DNA of 64,000 nt from Commensalibacter intestini A911 (lineage in GTDB: Bacteria; Pseudomonadota; Alphaproteobacteria; Acetobacterales; Acetobacteraceae), in the NCBI RefSeq assembly GCF_000231445.1, contig NZ_AGFR01000003.1, positions 124,001 to 188,000 on the forward strand. The letters are read 5' to 3'. Positions 1 to 10,700 of the stretch are shown in pieces. Numbering within the stretch: position 1 is the first letter of the stretch; every line of letters begins with the position of its first letter. Position numbers and translations under genes: made by a program. The notes under the pieces were generated by a model. The model did not search any database. It had not been told where the DNA came from and saw only the letters and a program-made list of their open reading frames with translations.

Positions 1-40
1 TCGCCTCTATGGCAAGATTCTGAATTGAAAGGCCACCACC

Positions 41-1060
41 TTGGTCCTCCAAAAAAACTGGCAATCTCTTATAAAACCAGAGAAGCTAGAAGTCGAACCG
101 GGCTCGGCGTCATCTAATGTGGCGACCGTGGTGGCGGAGCCACTTGAACGTGGCTTCGGCATGACGCTCGGTAATGCGCTTCGGCGAATACTTCTTTCTT
201 CCCTTCAAGGGGCAGCTGTTACAGCGCTTCGTATTGATGGTGTGCTTCATGAGTTCTCATCTGTGAATGGGGTTCGTGAAGATGTTACTGATATTGTGTT
301 GAACGTAAAACAACTTGCGATTCGTATGCATAGTGAAGGTCCAAAACGTATGATTTTATCAGCCGTTGGACCTGGACAAGTGACAGCAGGGCAAATTCAA
401 ACAGATCATGATATTGAAATCATGAATCCTGATTTAGTAATTTGTACACTTGATGATGGTGTAAAACTTGGGATGGAATTTACCGTAAGTATGGGTAAAG
501 GCTATGTTCCAGCTGCAGCAAATCGTCAAGAAGATGCACCAATTGGAATGATCCCTATTGATGCAATTTATTCTCCTGTTCGTCGTGTTTCTTATAAAGT
601 TGAGCCAACACGTGTCGGTCAGGTGACTGATTTTGACAAATTGTTATTAACTTTGGAAACAGATGGTTCTGTAACTCCTGAAAATGCGGTTGCTTTAGCA
701 GCACGTATTTTACAAGATCAGTTACAACTCTTTATCAATTTTGATGAACCAAAACCTGTTCAAGCCGAAGAACCTCAAGAAGATCTTCCATTTAATCGTA
801 ATCTATTGCGTAAAGTGGATGAGCTTGAGTTATCAGTACGTAGTGCTAATTGCTTGAAAAACGATAATATCGTATATATTGGTGATTTAGTACAAAGAAC
901 TGAACAGGAAATGTTGCGTACACCAAACTTTGGACGTAAGTCATTGAATGAAATTAAAGAAGTTCTTTCATCAATGGGCTTGTCTTTAGGGATGAACGTG
1001 CCTGCATGGCCACCTGAAAATATTGAAGAGTTAGCAAAGCGGCTAGATGAGCTGTTTTAG
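41..1060 (+). CDS. rpoA: DNA-directed RNA polymerase subunit alpha
   Basis: The alpha subunit dimerises to start assembly of core RNA polymerase and contacts promoter UP elements and activators through its C-terminal domain. The 339-residue product has the standard two-domain layout. The N-terminal assembly domain (about residues 1-235) carries [14 protein letters not shown] and QGAAVT, and the C-terminal domain (about 255-330) carries the helix-hairpin-helix segment around [18 protein letters not shown]. No in-frame ATG lies upstream, and the family-typical start [20 protein letters not shown] begins at a TTG codon preceded by GAAAGG 8 bases upstream. I therefore accept TTG as the start. rplQ follows 28 bases later, the usual end of the alpha operon. 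Identification is secure. Confidence 0.98.
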   Translation: MVLQKNWQSLIKPEKLEVEPGSASSNVATVVAEPLERGFGMTLGNALRRILLSSLQGAAVTALRIDGVLHEFSSVNGVREDVTDIVLNVKQLAIRMHSEGPKRMILSAVGPGQVTAGQIQTDHDIEIMNPDLVICTLDDGVKLGMEFTVSMGKGYVPAAANRQEDAPIGMIPIDAIYSPVRRVSYKVEPTRVGQVTDFDKLLLTLETDGSVTPENAVALAARILQDQLQLFINFDEPKPVQAEEPQEDLPFNRNLLRKVDELELSVRSANCLKNDNIVYIGDLVQRTEQEMLRTPNFGRKSLNEIKEVLSSMGLSLGMNVPAWPPENIEELAKRLDELF

Positions 1061-1088
1061 CATTGTGAATAAAAAAGGATAGAATATT

Positions 1089-1514
1089 ATGCGTCACGGT
1101 ATGTCTGGCCGTAAGCTTGGTGTTACAAGTTCTCATCGTAAAGCGATGTTCCGTAACATGGCTGTTGCTTTAATCAAGCATGAACAAATTACAACAACTT
1201 TGCCAAAAGCAAAAGAATTACGTCCTGTTGTAGAAAAATTAATTACCCTTGGTAAACGTGGTGATTTACATGCACGTAGACAAGCTTTTGCTTTATTACG
1301 TGATGAAACAATTGTTTCTAAATTGTTCTCAACAATTGCAGAACGTTATAAAGCACGTCAAGGTGGTTATAGCCGCGTATTAAAAGCAGGCGTTCGTTAC
1401 GGAGATGCAGCAAATATGGCTGTAATCGAACTGATTGAACGTGATGTAAATGCAAAAGGTTTAGACAGTGGTCCAAAACCTGAAGTAGAAGATGCAGAAG
1501 ATTTTGCTGCATAA
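1089..1514 (+). CDS. rplQ: 50S ribosomal protein L17
   Basis: L17 is a structural protein of the large ribosomal subunit near the exit of the peptide tunnel. The 141-residue product starts [20 protein letters not shown] and contains [13 protein letters not shown], both diagnostic of bL17. It has a short acidic C-terminal tail (about residues 125-141), common in alphaproteobacteria. It follows rpoA, as in most bacteria, is preceded by AAAAGGAT, and is followed by a clear hairpin terminator, so it probably ends the alpha operon. Confidence 0.98.
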   Translation: MRHGMSGRKLGVTSSHRKAMFRNMAVALIKHEQITTTLPKAKELRPVVEKLITLGKRGDLHARRQAFALLRDETIVSKLFSTIAERYKARQGGYSRVLKAGVRYGDAANMAVIELIERDVNAKGLDSGPKPEVEDAEDFAA

Positions 1515-1540
1515 ATCTTTGCTTTATTGCATTGAGTTTT

Positions 1541-1573
1541 AAAAGAGAGGTAGGTTTTCCTGCCTCTTTTTTT
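1541..1573 (+). terminator. Rho-independent terminator after rplQ
   Basis: A 9-bp stem (AGAGGTAGG with CCTGCCTCT, one G-U pair) with a TTTT loop is followed by a run of seven or more T. It lies 27 bases past the rplQ stop and would end the alpha operon transcript. Confidence 0.85.
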
Positions 1574-1678
1574 ATGTGTTTTATCATAAAATAATTTGTT
1601 TATTTGGTATAGATAGCTTGTGGATGTTTGTTGTCATTCTTATTTCATATGATTAACAAGGTTAAAAAGGGGGCAACT

Positions 1679-2854
1679 ATGCCATTAGCGATATGGGCGT
1701 TGGCAATGATGACTTTTGGTATTGGAATTACAGAATTTTCAATATCAGGTTTATTGCCTTTTATTTCTCATGATTTTTCAATTTCGATTGATGATGCTGG
1801 GTATGCTGCAACAGTTTATGCATTAGGTGTTTTTATATTTACCCCGATTATTGTGATTTTAGGAGCTAAAGTTCCTCAGAAGAAAATGTTGTTGATATTA
1901 GTCAGTTTTTTTATCATAGGGAACCTCGTAACTGCTTGGTCACCATATTTTTTTGTAACATTAATTGGACGCTTTATTACCTCTCTTGCTCATGGAGCAT
2001 TTATTGGTATTGGTTCTCTGATTGCCGTTGAGCTATGTAAAGGAAGAGAGACTGCAGCAATTTCTTTTATGTTTAGTGGGTTAACTTTATCTACTTTGAT
2101 AGGTACTCCTTTAGTAACTTATTTAGGTTATAAAATATCATGGCATTTTGTGTTTTATATGATTACATTTATTGGAGTTGTGGCATTTATTGCTGTTGCT
2201 AAACTAGTTCCTAGTGATATTAAAAAAGAGGATGAAGCTGATTTTAATTTGGCTCGTGAATTTGCAGTTTTTAAAGATATGGATGTCTTAATTGCATTGG
2301 CTATTACGGTTTTAGGGCCTGCAGCTTTTTTTACTTCAATTACTTATATTGCTCCTGTGGTTACACATGTTGCTGGTCTGCATGATACGACTGTATCCAT
2401 CGTTCTTTTTGTATTCGGATTGGGGTTATGTATAGGTAATACTTTAGGGGGGAAGTTGGCGGTTAAATCGCTGATGCCTGTCTTATTATTTAGTTTACTG
2501 TTACAAGCGATCATGTTGCTGATTTTATATTTTATGGCTGCAAATCAATGGGTTTTATTTATTAGTGTCTTTTTAATAGCAGCATTTGGTTTTGCAACTG
2601 TTTCGCCAATTCAGCATTTGGTTATGACAAAAGCACGTCAAGCCGGAGCAGCTAATCTTATTTCTTCTTTTAATATTGGAATGTTTAATTTGGGGAATGC
2701 TTTAGGAGCATGGATAGGGGGGCTTACTATTGCCTATCAGTTTGGGTATTCATCTCCGAATTTTGCAGGTGCTATTTTATCGATTGCTGCTTTTTTATTA
2801 GCATTAGTTTCTTATTATAGAGGTCGTATAAGAAATACATCTTCCGTTGTATAA
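1679..2854 (+). CDS. MFS transporter, DHA1 (AraJ/YdhP-like) family
   Basis: This is a predicted inner-membrane proton-coupled exporter of the major facilitator superfamily, with about 12 hydrophobic segments in about 391 residues. It resembles the arabinose-efflux/YdhP branch of DHA1: the N-terminal TM1 segment contains GITEFSISGLLPFI, and the central GRFITSLAHGAFIGIGS matches the loop around TM4-TM5. The reading frame is open from a TTG at 1628, but the ATG at 1679 has an AAGGGGG ribosome site 5 bases upstream and starts right before TM1, so I choose it. The substrate cannot be told from sequence. The gene stands alone between the rplQ terminator and a convergent efflux operon, with which it shares a bidirectional terminator. 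Confidence 0.85.
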   Translation: MPLAIWALAMMTFGIGITEFSISGLLPFISHDFSISIDDAGYAATVYALGVFIFTPIIVILGAKVPQKKMLLILVSFFIIGNLVTAWSPYFFVTLIGRFITSLAHGAFIGIGSLIAVELCKGRETAAISFMFSGLTLSTLIGTPLVTYLGYKISWHFVFYMITFIGVVAFIAVAKLVPSDIKKEDEADFNLAREFAVFKDMDVLIALAITVLGPAAFFTSITYIAPVVTHVAGLHDTTVSIVLFVFGLGLCIGNTLGGKLAVKSLMPVLLFSLLLQAIMLLILYFMAANQWVLFISVFLIAAFGFATVSPIQHLVMTKARQAGAANLISSFNIGMFNLGNALGAWIGGLTIAYQFGYSSPNFAGAILSIAAFLLALVSYYRGRIRNTSSVV

Positions 2855-2862
2855 ATGATATT

Positions 2863-2904
2863 AGGATAAATTTTTGATATTTATATTAAAAATTTATCCT
2901 TTTA
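2863..2904. terminator. Bidirectional terminator between MFS gene and RND efflux operon
   Basis: A perfect 13-bp inverted repeat (AGGATAAATTTTT at 2863-2875 and its complement at 2888-2900) sits between the convergent MFS gene and the nodT-like gene. T runs flank it in both directions, so it can serve both transcripts. This is seen directly; function is inferred. Confidence 0.7.
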
Positions 2905-2909
2905 AAAGG

Positions 2910-4457
2910 TTAGTTTGGATTTTTTTGGATAAAAGGAGGAACAAAAGGCAAGTTAGATGTTAATGAAGATCGGCTTGGTAGTCGTTTTTCATCCCATCCG
3001 CCACCTAGATTTTGGATTAAGATAACACTGTCGATCATACGTTGTTGTTGGATGCCAAGAGCAGTCTGTTGATTGCTAAGTGATGTTACTTGTTGGGTGA
3101 CGACTGTTGTATAGTCTTCAGTTCCAAATTTATATTGATTCAGGGCAATATTAACTGTTTGATTTGCAAGTTTTACAGCATCTTGTTGTTGATTATATTG
3201 TTGTTCTAAGATACGAAGATTGGAAAGTTGATCTTCTACGTTTTGGATAGCTTCTAAGACGGTCTGGCGGTAAGTTGCCACAGACATGTCGTATTGTGCT
3301 TCTGCTTGTTTGACAAGAGAAGTTCTGGAACCGCCATCAAATAAAGTTTCAGAAGCAGATGCGCCTAAAGACCAGATACGATTTGCAACTTGTACTAAAC
3401 TACCTACCGGATCTCCACTATAGCTTAAATCTGCGCTGAGTGTTACATCGGGATAAAAGGCTGCAATAGCGGCACCGATTTGTGCATTTTGTTCTTGCAT
3501 TTTTCTTTCTGCTGAGGCGATATCAGGTCTACGTTGTAAAAGTGTAGATGGAACACCAACTGGAATAGCTGGAACGGTAAAACTTAGTTTTCCATGTGGA
3601 ATACTGACTTCTGCAGGAGGTTTACCGATTAAAATTGCAATAGCATGTTCATATTGAGCTCTGGCAATTCCTGCTTGTGTTAGTTCTGCTTTAGTTTGTT
3701 GTAGTTGAGTTTTAGCTTGTAAAAAAGCTGTGGGTTCAATGGTGCCTGCATAATGTTGGTTTTGTGTAACACGTAATGAGGCTGCATAAAAATCAACATT
3801 TTGTTGGAGAAGGTCAATTAAAGAGTCTTGATAGCGCAAATTAAAGTAAGCTTGTGCAAGTTGACTTTGGTAAGAAAGACGAGCATTTGCTAAATCTGCC
3901 GCACTTGCTTGTGCTGACGCTACTTGACTTTCTGTATTTCTACGAATTTTACCCCATAAGTCTAGATCCCAACTCGCCGCAGTTTGCAGAGCATATGTAT
4001 TTTGTGTTTGACCTTTTGCATAGCTAATATTTCCACCACTGCTGATGCTTGTTGCTCCGCCGCCATTTCCTTGACGATTAAAGCTAGGGCTCATGGTAAG
4101 TGTTGGGAAAAAACCAGCTCTGGTTTGATCAATCAAAGCACGTGCGTAGCGATATGAGGCTTCGTATTGTTTTAAATTTTGGTTGGAAATATCAATTTGT
4201 TCTTCCAGTTGATTTAATAAAGGGTCGTTATATACAGTCCACCATTCGCCTTTAGACGCAGAGGCTAGGCTAGGATCTGCAGCAACCCACCCTGATGCAG
4301 GTTGCAATTCTTTAAATTGTGGAGAGACAATTGCTGAGGGACGATGATAGTTTGGACCAGCCATACAACTGCTTAACGAGAGGACACAAGCGATCGATAA
4401 ATTCTTGAAGATAGAATTTCGATAGAGAGATGATAACGAAAAAGATAGGTTACGCAC
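2910..4457 (-). CDS. RND efflux outer-membrane lipoprotein, NodT/OprM family
   Basis: This is the outer-membrane channel component of the tripartite efflux pump encoded upstream, a TolC-like trimeric tunnel. The 515-residue product has a lipoprotein signal peptide with lipobox SLSSC (Cys about 32), then GPNYHRP, the hallmark of the NodT family, and two OEP repeats (about residues 70-280 and 295-480, the second carrying LLQRRPDIASAERKM). The start is GTG at 4457 with AAAGGG 7 bases upstream. It overlaps the end of the mdtC-like gene by 8 bp, indicating translational coupling. The C-terminal 25 residues are Pro/Ser rich and poorly conserved. Confidence 0.93.
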   Translation of the reverse strand: MRNLSFSLSSLYRNSIFKNLSIACVLSLSSCMAGPNYHRPSAIVSPQFKELQPASGWVAADPSLASASKGEWWTVYNDPLLNQLEEQIDISNQNLKQYEASYRYARALIDQTRAGFFPTLTMSPSFNRQGNGGGATSISSGGNISYAKGQTQNTYALQTAASWDLDLWGKIRRNTESQVASAQASAADLANARLSYQSQLAQAYFNLRYQDSLIDLLQQNVDFYAASLRVTQNQHYAGTIEPTAFLQAKTQLQQTKAELTQAGIARAQYEHAIAILIGKPPAEVSIPHGKLSFTVPAIPVGVPSTLLQRRPDIASAERKMQEQNAQIGAAIAAFYPDVTLSADLSYSGDPVGSLVQVANRIWSLGASASETLFDGGSRTSLVKQAEAQYDMSVATYRQTVLEAIQNVEDQLSNLRILEQQYNQQQDAVKLANQTVNIALNQYKFGTEDYTTVVTQQVTSLSNQQTALGIQQQRMIDSVILIQNLGGGWDEKRLPSRSSLTSNLPFVPPFIQKNPN

Positions 4458-7400
4458 GTTGTTGCCCTTTGTGTTTGGAGAAGAAACGTTTAAAAGGACG
4501 CCATTGACGCAATTTATCCATATAAAGATAAATGACAGGCGTTGTATATAGAGTGAGAGCTTGGCTCATAATTAGTCCACCAACAATTGCAATACCAAGA
4601 GGTCGACGTAGTTCACTGGCATAACCAGTGGTAATGATCAAAGGGATACTACCAAATGCTGCAGCAATTGTTGTCATCATAATAGGACGAAAGCGTAGTT
4701 TACATGCGAGAATAATGGCTTCTCTTGCGCTCATATTATCCATTTGTTCCGCATTAATAGCAAAGTCGACTAATAAAATGGCATTCTTTTTCACTATGCC
4801 GATTAAAAGAATAATACCAATTAACGCGATAATTGAGAATTCTTCTCCAAATAGATCTAAGGCAAGTAGGGCGCCAACTCCAGCAGAAGGAAGTGTTGAA
4901 AGAATGGTAATGGGATGAATATAACTTTCATATAAAATCCCTAAAGTCACATAAACAGCAAGAATAGCTGCAAAAATTAGAGCAACACTACTATTATTAT
5001 TTTTTTGGAATTGTGCAGCATTTCCAGCAAAGCTACCTGAAATATTTTTAGGAAGATGGATTCTAACAGTTTCAGATTTTATCAGTTTCACGGCGTCGCT
5101 AAGAGATTTTCCTTTTGTGAGGTTAAAAGAGAGGGTTGCAGCAACGAATAAACTTTGATGGTTAACGCTTAAGGAAGTTAAAGCTGGCTTTTTGTGGCTG
5201 ACAATGGATAAAGGAACCATTGTTTCACTGCTTGTAGAAACAGCAGATCCATTGGATGCTCCATTTCCTCCAGCTAATTGGTTAGCAATTTGATTTTTAA
5301 AGTTGAGTTGATTAACTTGGTCTTGCTGACTTACGGTGTTGTTTGTAGACACACGAATAGTGTTAGATGTTGCGCCACCTCCAGCAGTGCCTCCAGAAAC
5401 GCTCACCCAAGTACGTTGTAAAATATTGGCGTTTTGTGAAAATTTAGGATCAACTTCCATAATAACGCGATATTGGTTTAAAGGATTATAGATAATGGAA
5501 GCTGCTCTTTGCCCAAAAGCATCATAGAGTGTGTTGGAAATTAATTGAGGAGTAATTTGAACACGTGCTGCAGTATCTCTTAAAATATCAACATCGATAG
5601 CTTCTCCGCCTTGTTGGACGTCAGAAGAAACATCACGGAGAATGTCAGGATGTTTTTGAAGAGCTTGCACCAGTTTAGGCATCCATTCATATAAATTTTT
5701 TGATGAGTCGCTTTGTAATGTATACTGATATTCAGCGTTACTAGAACGTCCTCCTGAGCGAATTAGACCTGGAATAGTAATATAAAATTTTGCACCAACT
5801 AAATTTTGTAATTGTTTAGAAAGACGAGCAACTGTTTCTTGAATAGAATCTTTACGAACATTTTTATCTTTAAGTTGGATAAAAATATTAGCCTGATTAA
5901 CGGCTCTTCCTCCAGTAAAAGCAGAAATAGATTGAATATCTTTATCATTAAGAATTTTTTCTTGTACTTCGATAACTTTATTTCTCATATTCTGGAAAGA
6001 AATTGATTGATCTGCTTGTAAATGACAAATCAATATGCCTGTATCACCGTCAGGAAAAAAACCTTTTGGCATTGTTATAAAAAGAAAAATCATTAAAATA
6101 ATTGTCGCAGGGAGAGAAAGGACAATTGATAAAGGATGTTTTAAAGCAACTTTTAATGTTTCTTGATAGAAAACACTCATTGCGTCTAGAAAGGATTCAC
6201 ATGCATTATTTATTTTTTCTTTGAATGTATTTTGTGACGATTTCTTTTTATCAGATGGGCGTGATAACATGTAGGCGCACATCATTGGGGTAAGCGTTAA
6301 TGATAGTACCATTGATGCTAATAATGCTATGGATAAGGTCATGGCGAATTCATGAAATAATTTGCCGACCATGCCGCCCATAAAAAGAATAGGCAAAAAA
6401 ACTGCAATTAAAGAAATTGTAATTGAAATAATGGTAAAAGAAACTTCTTTTGCACCATAAAGTGCAGCTCTTTTGGGAGATATTCCTGCCTCTATATGAC
6501 GATTAATATTTTCTAAGACAACAATAGCATCATCAACAACAAATCCAGTCGAAATTGTTAAAGCCATAAGCGAGAAATTATTTAAAGAGAAATCTAATAA
6601 CTTCATCATGGCAAACGTGGCAATAATAGAGGTTGGCACAACAATCGCTGGGATGGTTAGGGCACTAAGATTTCTTAAAAAGAATAGTACAACGAATACA
6701 ACTAATACAACAGACATAATGAGTGTCATTTGTGTATCTGCGAGTGATGCACGAATAGTTACAGAGCGATCAATTGCGACATGAATTTCAGTATCAGCCG
6801 GTAAAGCAGACTGTAAAACGGGGAGTTTTGCATTAATTGCATCAGTTGTTTCAATAACATTGGCCCCAGCTTGTGGAAAAACAATAGCAATAATTGCGGG
6901 AATATTATTAAAATAGCCAGCATTATTAATATTTTCGACACTATCGATGATATTAGCGACGTTTTTGAGCATAACAGGAGAGTTATTCCGATATGCAATA
7001 ACGATGCTTTCGTAATCTTTTGCATGGGGTGCTTGGTCATTAGTCGCTATTTGATAGCGTTTATTTCCTTCATCAATAAAACCTTTAGGAGTATGGGCGT
7101 TAGTTGACGCAAGAGCCGCTCTGACATCTTCAAAACCAATTCCGTATTTGAATAAAGGAAAAGGATTTAACTCAATACGAACTGCAGGGAGAGCACTGCC
7201 ACCAATTTCGACTTCACCAACGCCTGCTACAGCTGAGATCTGTTGTTGTAAAACATTAGTTGTATAGTCATAAAGTTGGGCTAAAGTTTTAGTTTTTGAA
7301 GTAATCGCAATCACCATAATGGGTGCTGAGGCAGGGTTCATTTTAAAATAAGAAGGATTTGATCGCATAGATGTTGGTAAATCAGCTCTTGCTGCTTGTA

Positions 7401-7734
7401 AGGCAGCTTCAACATCTCGAGCAGCACTATTGACATCTCGAGACAGATCAAATTGCATGATAATTCTGACTTGTCCTTGAGTTGATTGAGACGTCATCTC
7501 ATTAGTTCCAGGGATTTGTCCTAATCGTTTCTCAAGTGGACCTGCAATAGAGGATGCAATTTGTTCTGGTGTTCCCCCAGCTTGTTGTGCCATGACCATA
7601 ATAACAGGCATATCCACGTTGGGTAAATCTGCAATTGGTAAGAGGCGATACCCTAATATACCGCTAATTACCAAAGCAATTGTTAAGAGAATAGTGGCAA
7701 TTGGTCGTTTAATGAAAAGCTTGGATATATTCAT
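4450..7734 (-). CDS. mdtC: RND efflux inner-membrane transporter, MdtC-like
   Basis: This is the second of two tandem RND pump subunits. In E. coli, MdtB and MdtC form a mixed trimer that exports novobiocin, bile salts and similar compounds. The 1094-residue product has the RND duplication: TM1, periplasmic loop, TM2-6 with the proton-relay pair in FVVDDAIVVLENINRH, then a second half with LLIGIVKKNAILLVDFAI holding the conserved Lys. It is longer than usual (about 1025-1040). The extra length is mainly a Gly/Ser/Asn-rich insert at about residues 778-838 in the second periplasmic loop. Overlaps of 4 bp upstream and 8 bp downstream place it in one operon. Substrate specificity is not visible. 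Confidence 0.93.
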   Translation of the reverse strand: MNISKLFIKRPIATILLTIALVISGILGYRLLPIADLPNVDMPVIMVMAQQAGGTPEQIASSIAGPLEKRLGQIPGTNEMTSQSTQGQVRIIMQFDLSRDVNSAARDVEAALQAARADLPTSMRSNPSYFKMNPASAPIMVIAITSKTKTLAQLYDYTTNVLQQQISAVAGVGEVEIGGSALPAVRIELNPFPLFKYGIGFEDVRAALASTNAHTPKGFIDEGNKRYQIATNDQAPHAKDYESIVIAYRNNSPVMLKNVANIIDSVENINNAGYFNNIPAIIAIVFPQAGANVIETTDAINAKLPVLQSALPADTEIHVAIDRSVTIRASLADTQMTLIMSVVLVVFVVLFFLRNLSALTIPAIVVPTSIIATFAMMKLLDFSLNNFSLMALTISTGFVVDDAIVVLENINRHIEAGISPKRAALYGAKEVSFTIISITISLIAVFLPILFMGGMVGKLFHEFAMTLSIALLASMVLSLTLTPMMCAYMLSRPSDKKKSSQNTFKEKINNACESFLDAMSVFYQETLKVALKHPLSIVLSLPATIILMIFLFITMPKGFFPDGDTGILICHLQADQSISFQNMRNKVIEVQEKILNDKDIQSISAFTGGRAVNQANIFIQLKDKNVRKDSIQETVARLSKQLQNLVGAKFYITIPGLIRSGGRSSNAEYQYTLQSDSSKNLYEWMPKLVQALQKHPDILRDVSSDVQQGGEAIDVDILRDTAARVQITPQLISNTLYDAFGQRAASIIYNPLNQYRVIMEVDPKFSQNANILQRTWVSVSGGTAGGGATSNTIRVSTNNTVSQQDQVNQLNFKNQIANQLAGGNGASNGSAVSTSSETMVPLSIVSHKKPALTSLSVNHQSLFVAATLSFNLTKGKSLSDAVKLIKSETVRIHLPKNISGSFAGNAAQFQKNNNSSVALIFAAILAVYVTLGILYESYIHPITILSTLPSAGVGALLALDLFGEEFSIIALIGIILLIGIVKKNAILLVDFAINAEQMDNMSAREAIILACKLRFRPIMMTTIAAAFGSIPLIITTGYASELRRPLGIAIVGGLIMSQALTLYTTPVIYLYMDKLRQWRPFKRFFSKHKGQQRA

Positions 7735-10700
7735 TGTCCAGCTTTCTGATTAAGTTGTTTTTGGCGATAACGTGATACAGTGCGTTTACGAAGCCATAGG
7801 CTTAAGCGTTCCATATATAAATATACAACTGGAATTGTAAATAATGTTAATAGTTGGCTGGCAACCAATCCCCAGAAAATACAAATTCCTAAAGGATGAC
7901 GTAATTCAGATCCAGTTCCTGTGCCTAACATCATTGGGATAGCTGCGAACATAGCAGCAAGTGTGGTCATTAGAATTGGACGGAATCTTAATAAGGCAGC
8001 TTGATGAATGGCTTCCAGAGATGATTTTTTTTCTACTCTTTCGGCTTCCAAAGCAAAGTCAATCATCATAATAGCGTTCTTTTTAACAATTCCAATTAAA
8101 AGAACAATCCCAATAATACCCATAATATCCAAGTTGCTGCCATCTACCCATAAAGCAAATAACGCACCAATAGCAGCAGAAGGGAGTGTTGAAAGAATGG
8201 TAATTGGGTGAATAAAACTTTCGTATAAAATTCCTAAGACAATATAGACAGCGACAACAGCAGCAATAATTAAGAATAGTTCATTGCTAAGACTTTTTTC
8301 AAAAGCTGATGCAACGCCTTGGAAATTTATTACAAAACTTGAAGGTAGGTGAATGTCTTGCTCTGCTTGCTTAATTGCTTTTGTTGCATCTCCTAAAGAA
8401 GCATGTTTAGCAATGTTAAAAGAAATCGTTGTTGCAGGGAATTGCTTGTAATGTGTGATTAATAATGGGGCAGTTGAGTATTTGACAGTGGTTACCTCAA
8501 GCAGCGGAACAAGACCTGCAGTTGGATTACGTGTAGGGCCGCTTGTATTATCAGAAGCAGAGTTACCACTAATTCCAGGAAGATAAAGTTGATTTAAAGA
8601 TTTAATTTGTTTCTGAAATTGGGGTTCAGCTTCTAAAATAATACGATATTGGTTAGACTGTGTATAAATTGTAGAAACTTGACGTTGCCCAAAGGAATCA
8701 TAAAGAACGTTATCAATAGTTTGAGGTGTAATTGAGTATCTGGCGCCTGTCGTACGGTCTAAGATTACATTGGCAACTGGTCCCTCTGCTTGTAAGTCAG
8801 AGGTTACATCAGCAAGAATTGGATTTTGTTTTAATTTTGCAATTAAACGAGGCACCCAAATTTGAAATTGTTCGTAATTTGGGTTTTCTAGCAAAAATTG
8901 ATATTGAGTCGCACTAAAGGAGGACTCTAATGCAAGGTCTTGTACTGGTTGTAAGTAGAGTTGAGCACCAATGACGCTATGAGCGGCTGTGGTAATTCTT
9001 TTTGCAATTTTATCTGCAGTTGCTGAGCGTTGACTACGTTCTTTTAAATTAATTAAAAAGCGCCCTTGGTTGATGGTCATGTTTTGCCCATCAATGCCAA
9101 CAAAAGAAGATAAACTAACGACATCAGGATCTTTTAAAATAATATTCGCTAATTCTTGTTGTTTTTTTGAAACAACCTGCAAAGAAGATGTCTGAGACAT
9201 GACAGACATTCCTTGTAAAATACCATTATCTTGTGTTGGAAAAAAACCTTTTGGAATATAGTATGCCAAAACACAAGTAAGTACGAAGGTGCAGCCTGTT
9301 AGAAAAAAAGTTATTGCTTGATGTCTAAAGACAAACTGTAAACCTTTGTCATAGAGTGCGATGATTTTATGAATGATTTTATCAAAAAAATGTATTTTTT
9401 GATTTTCTTTTGTTTGTTCTTGTAACATGCGAGCACATAACATAGGCACAAGTGTTAAAGAAACAATGGCAGAAATAATAATGGTAACGGATAAAGTAAC
9501 AGCGAATTCATAGAATAGCCGACCAATAACGTCTCCCATAAATAATAAAGGAATTAAAACAGCAATTAATGAAATGGTTAATGAGATAATTGTGAAACCA
9601 ATTTCTTCTGATCCTTTAAGGGCTGCCGTCATACGATCTTCACCCATTTCAATATAACGGCTGATATTTTCAATCATCACGATGGCATCATCAACAACAA
9701 ATCCCGTTGCGATGGTTAATGCCATTAAAGAAAGATTATCGAGTGAAAAGTCTAGTAAATACATAATAGCAGCTGAACCAATGATAGACAAAGGAACAGA
9801 AAGACTTGGAATAATGGTCGCTGAAATATTTTTTAAGAAAACAAAAATAACACCAATAACAAGAATAATTGCCAAAAGTAACTCGAGTTTAACATCATGA
9901 ACAGATGCACGGATAGTGACAGTACGATCTGTTAATGGTGTTAAAGAAATACCAGAGGGTAAAGAGCTTTCTAATTGAGGAAGAATGGCTTGGATATTAT
10001 CCACAACGTCGATCACATTTGCACTGGGCTGCCGTTGTACATTTAAAATTAGAGCAGGAGTTTTGTTTGCCCAAGCTTGTAGTTGTGTGTTTTCTGGTCC
10101 TTGAACAACTGTTGCTACATCTTTTAATCGAACAGGCCCGTTATTACTATAAGCAATAATTTGATTGAGTAATTGTTCAACGCTTTGAATTTGTCCATTG
10201 ACTTGTAAAGTGATAGCACGTTGTGGGCCATCAAAAGTCCCTGTAGGCGAGTTGACGTTTACATTGCCAATAGTTGTACGAACGCTATCTAAATCTATTC
10301 CAAAAGATGTTAGTTTTGGAATATTCATTTGAACACGAATAGCTTTGCGTTGTCCACCTGATAGGGTAACTAGTCCTACGCCAGAAATTTGACTGATTTT
10401 TGAAGCTAATCTTGTATTTACATAATCCTCAACTTCCGTCAAAGGGAGTGTAGAGGACGTTATCCCTAGAGTAAAAATAGGCGTGTCTGCAGGATTAACT
10501 TTTGCATAAATTGGTGGTGTAGGCAGATCAGTAGGTAGTAATGAGTTGGCCTGGTTAATACCCTCTTGTACCTCTTGTGCTGCAACATCCATAGACATCG
10601 TCAGATTAAAACGTAATGTAATTACGGATGCTCCACCTGACGATTGCGAGGTCATTTCGTCTAAACCAGGGATTTTCCCTAATTGTGTTTCTAAAGGTGC

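Noticed and set aside
6759-7107. Open frames on both strands inside the RND pump genes, including ones with hydrophobic stretches
   Set aside because: They lie wholly within well-conserved mdtB/mdtC coding sequence, lack ribosome sites and resemble nothing; they are shadows of real genes.
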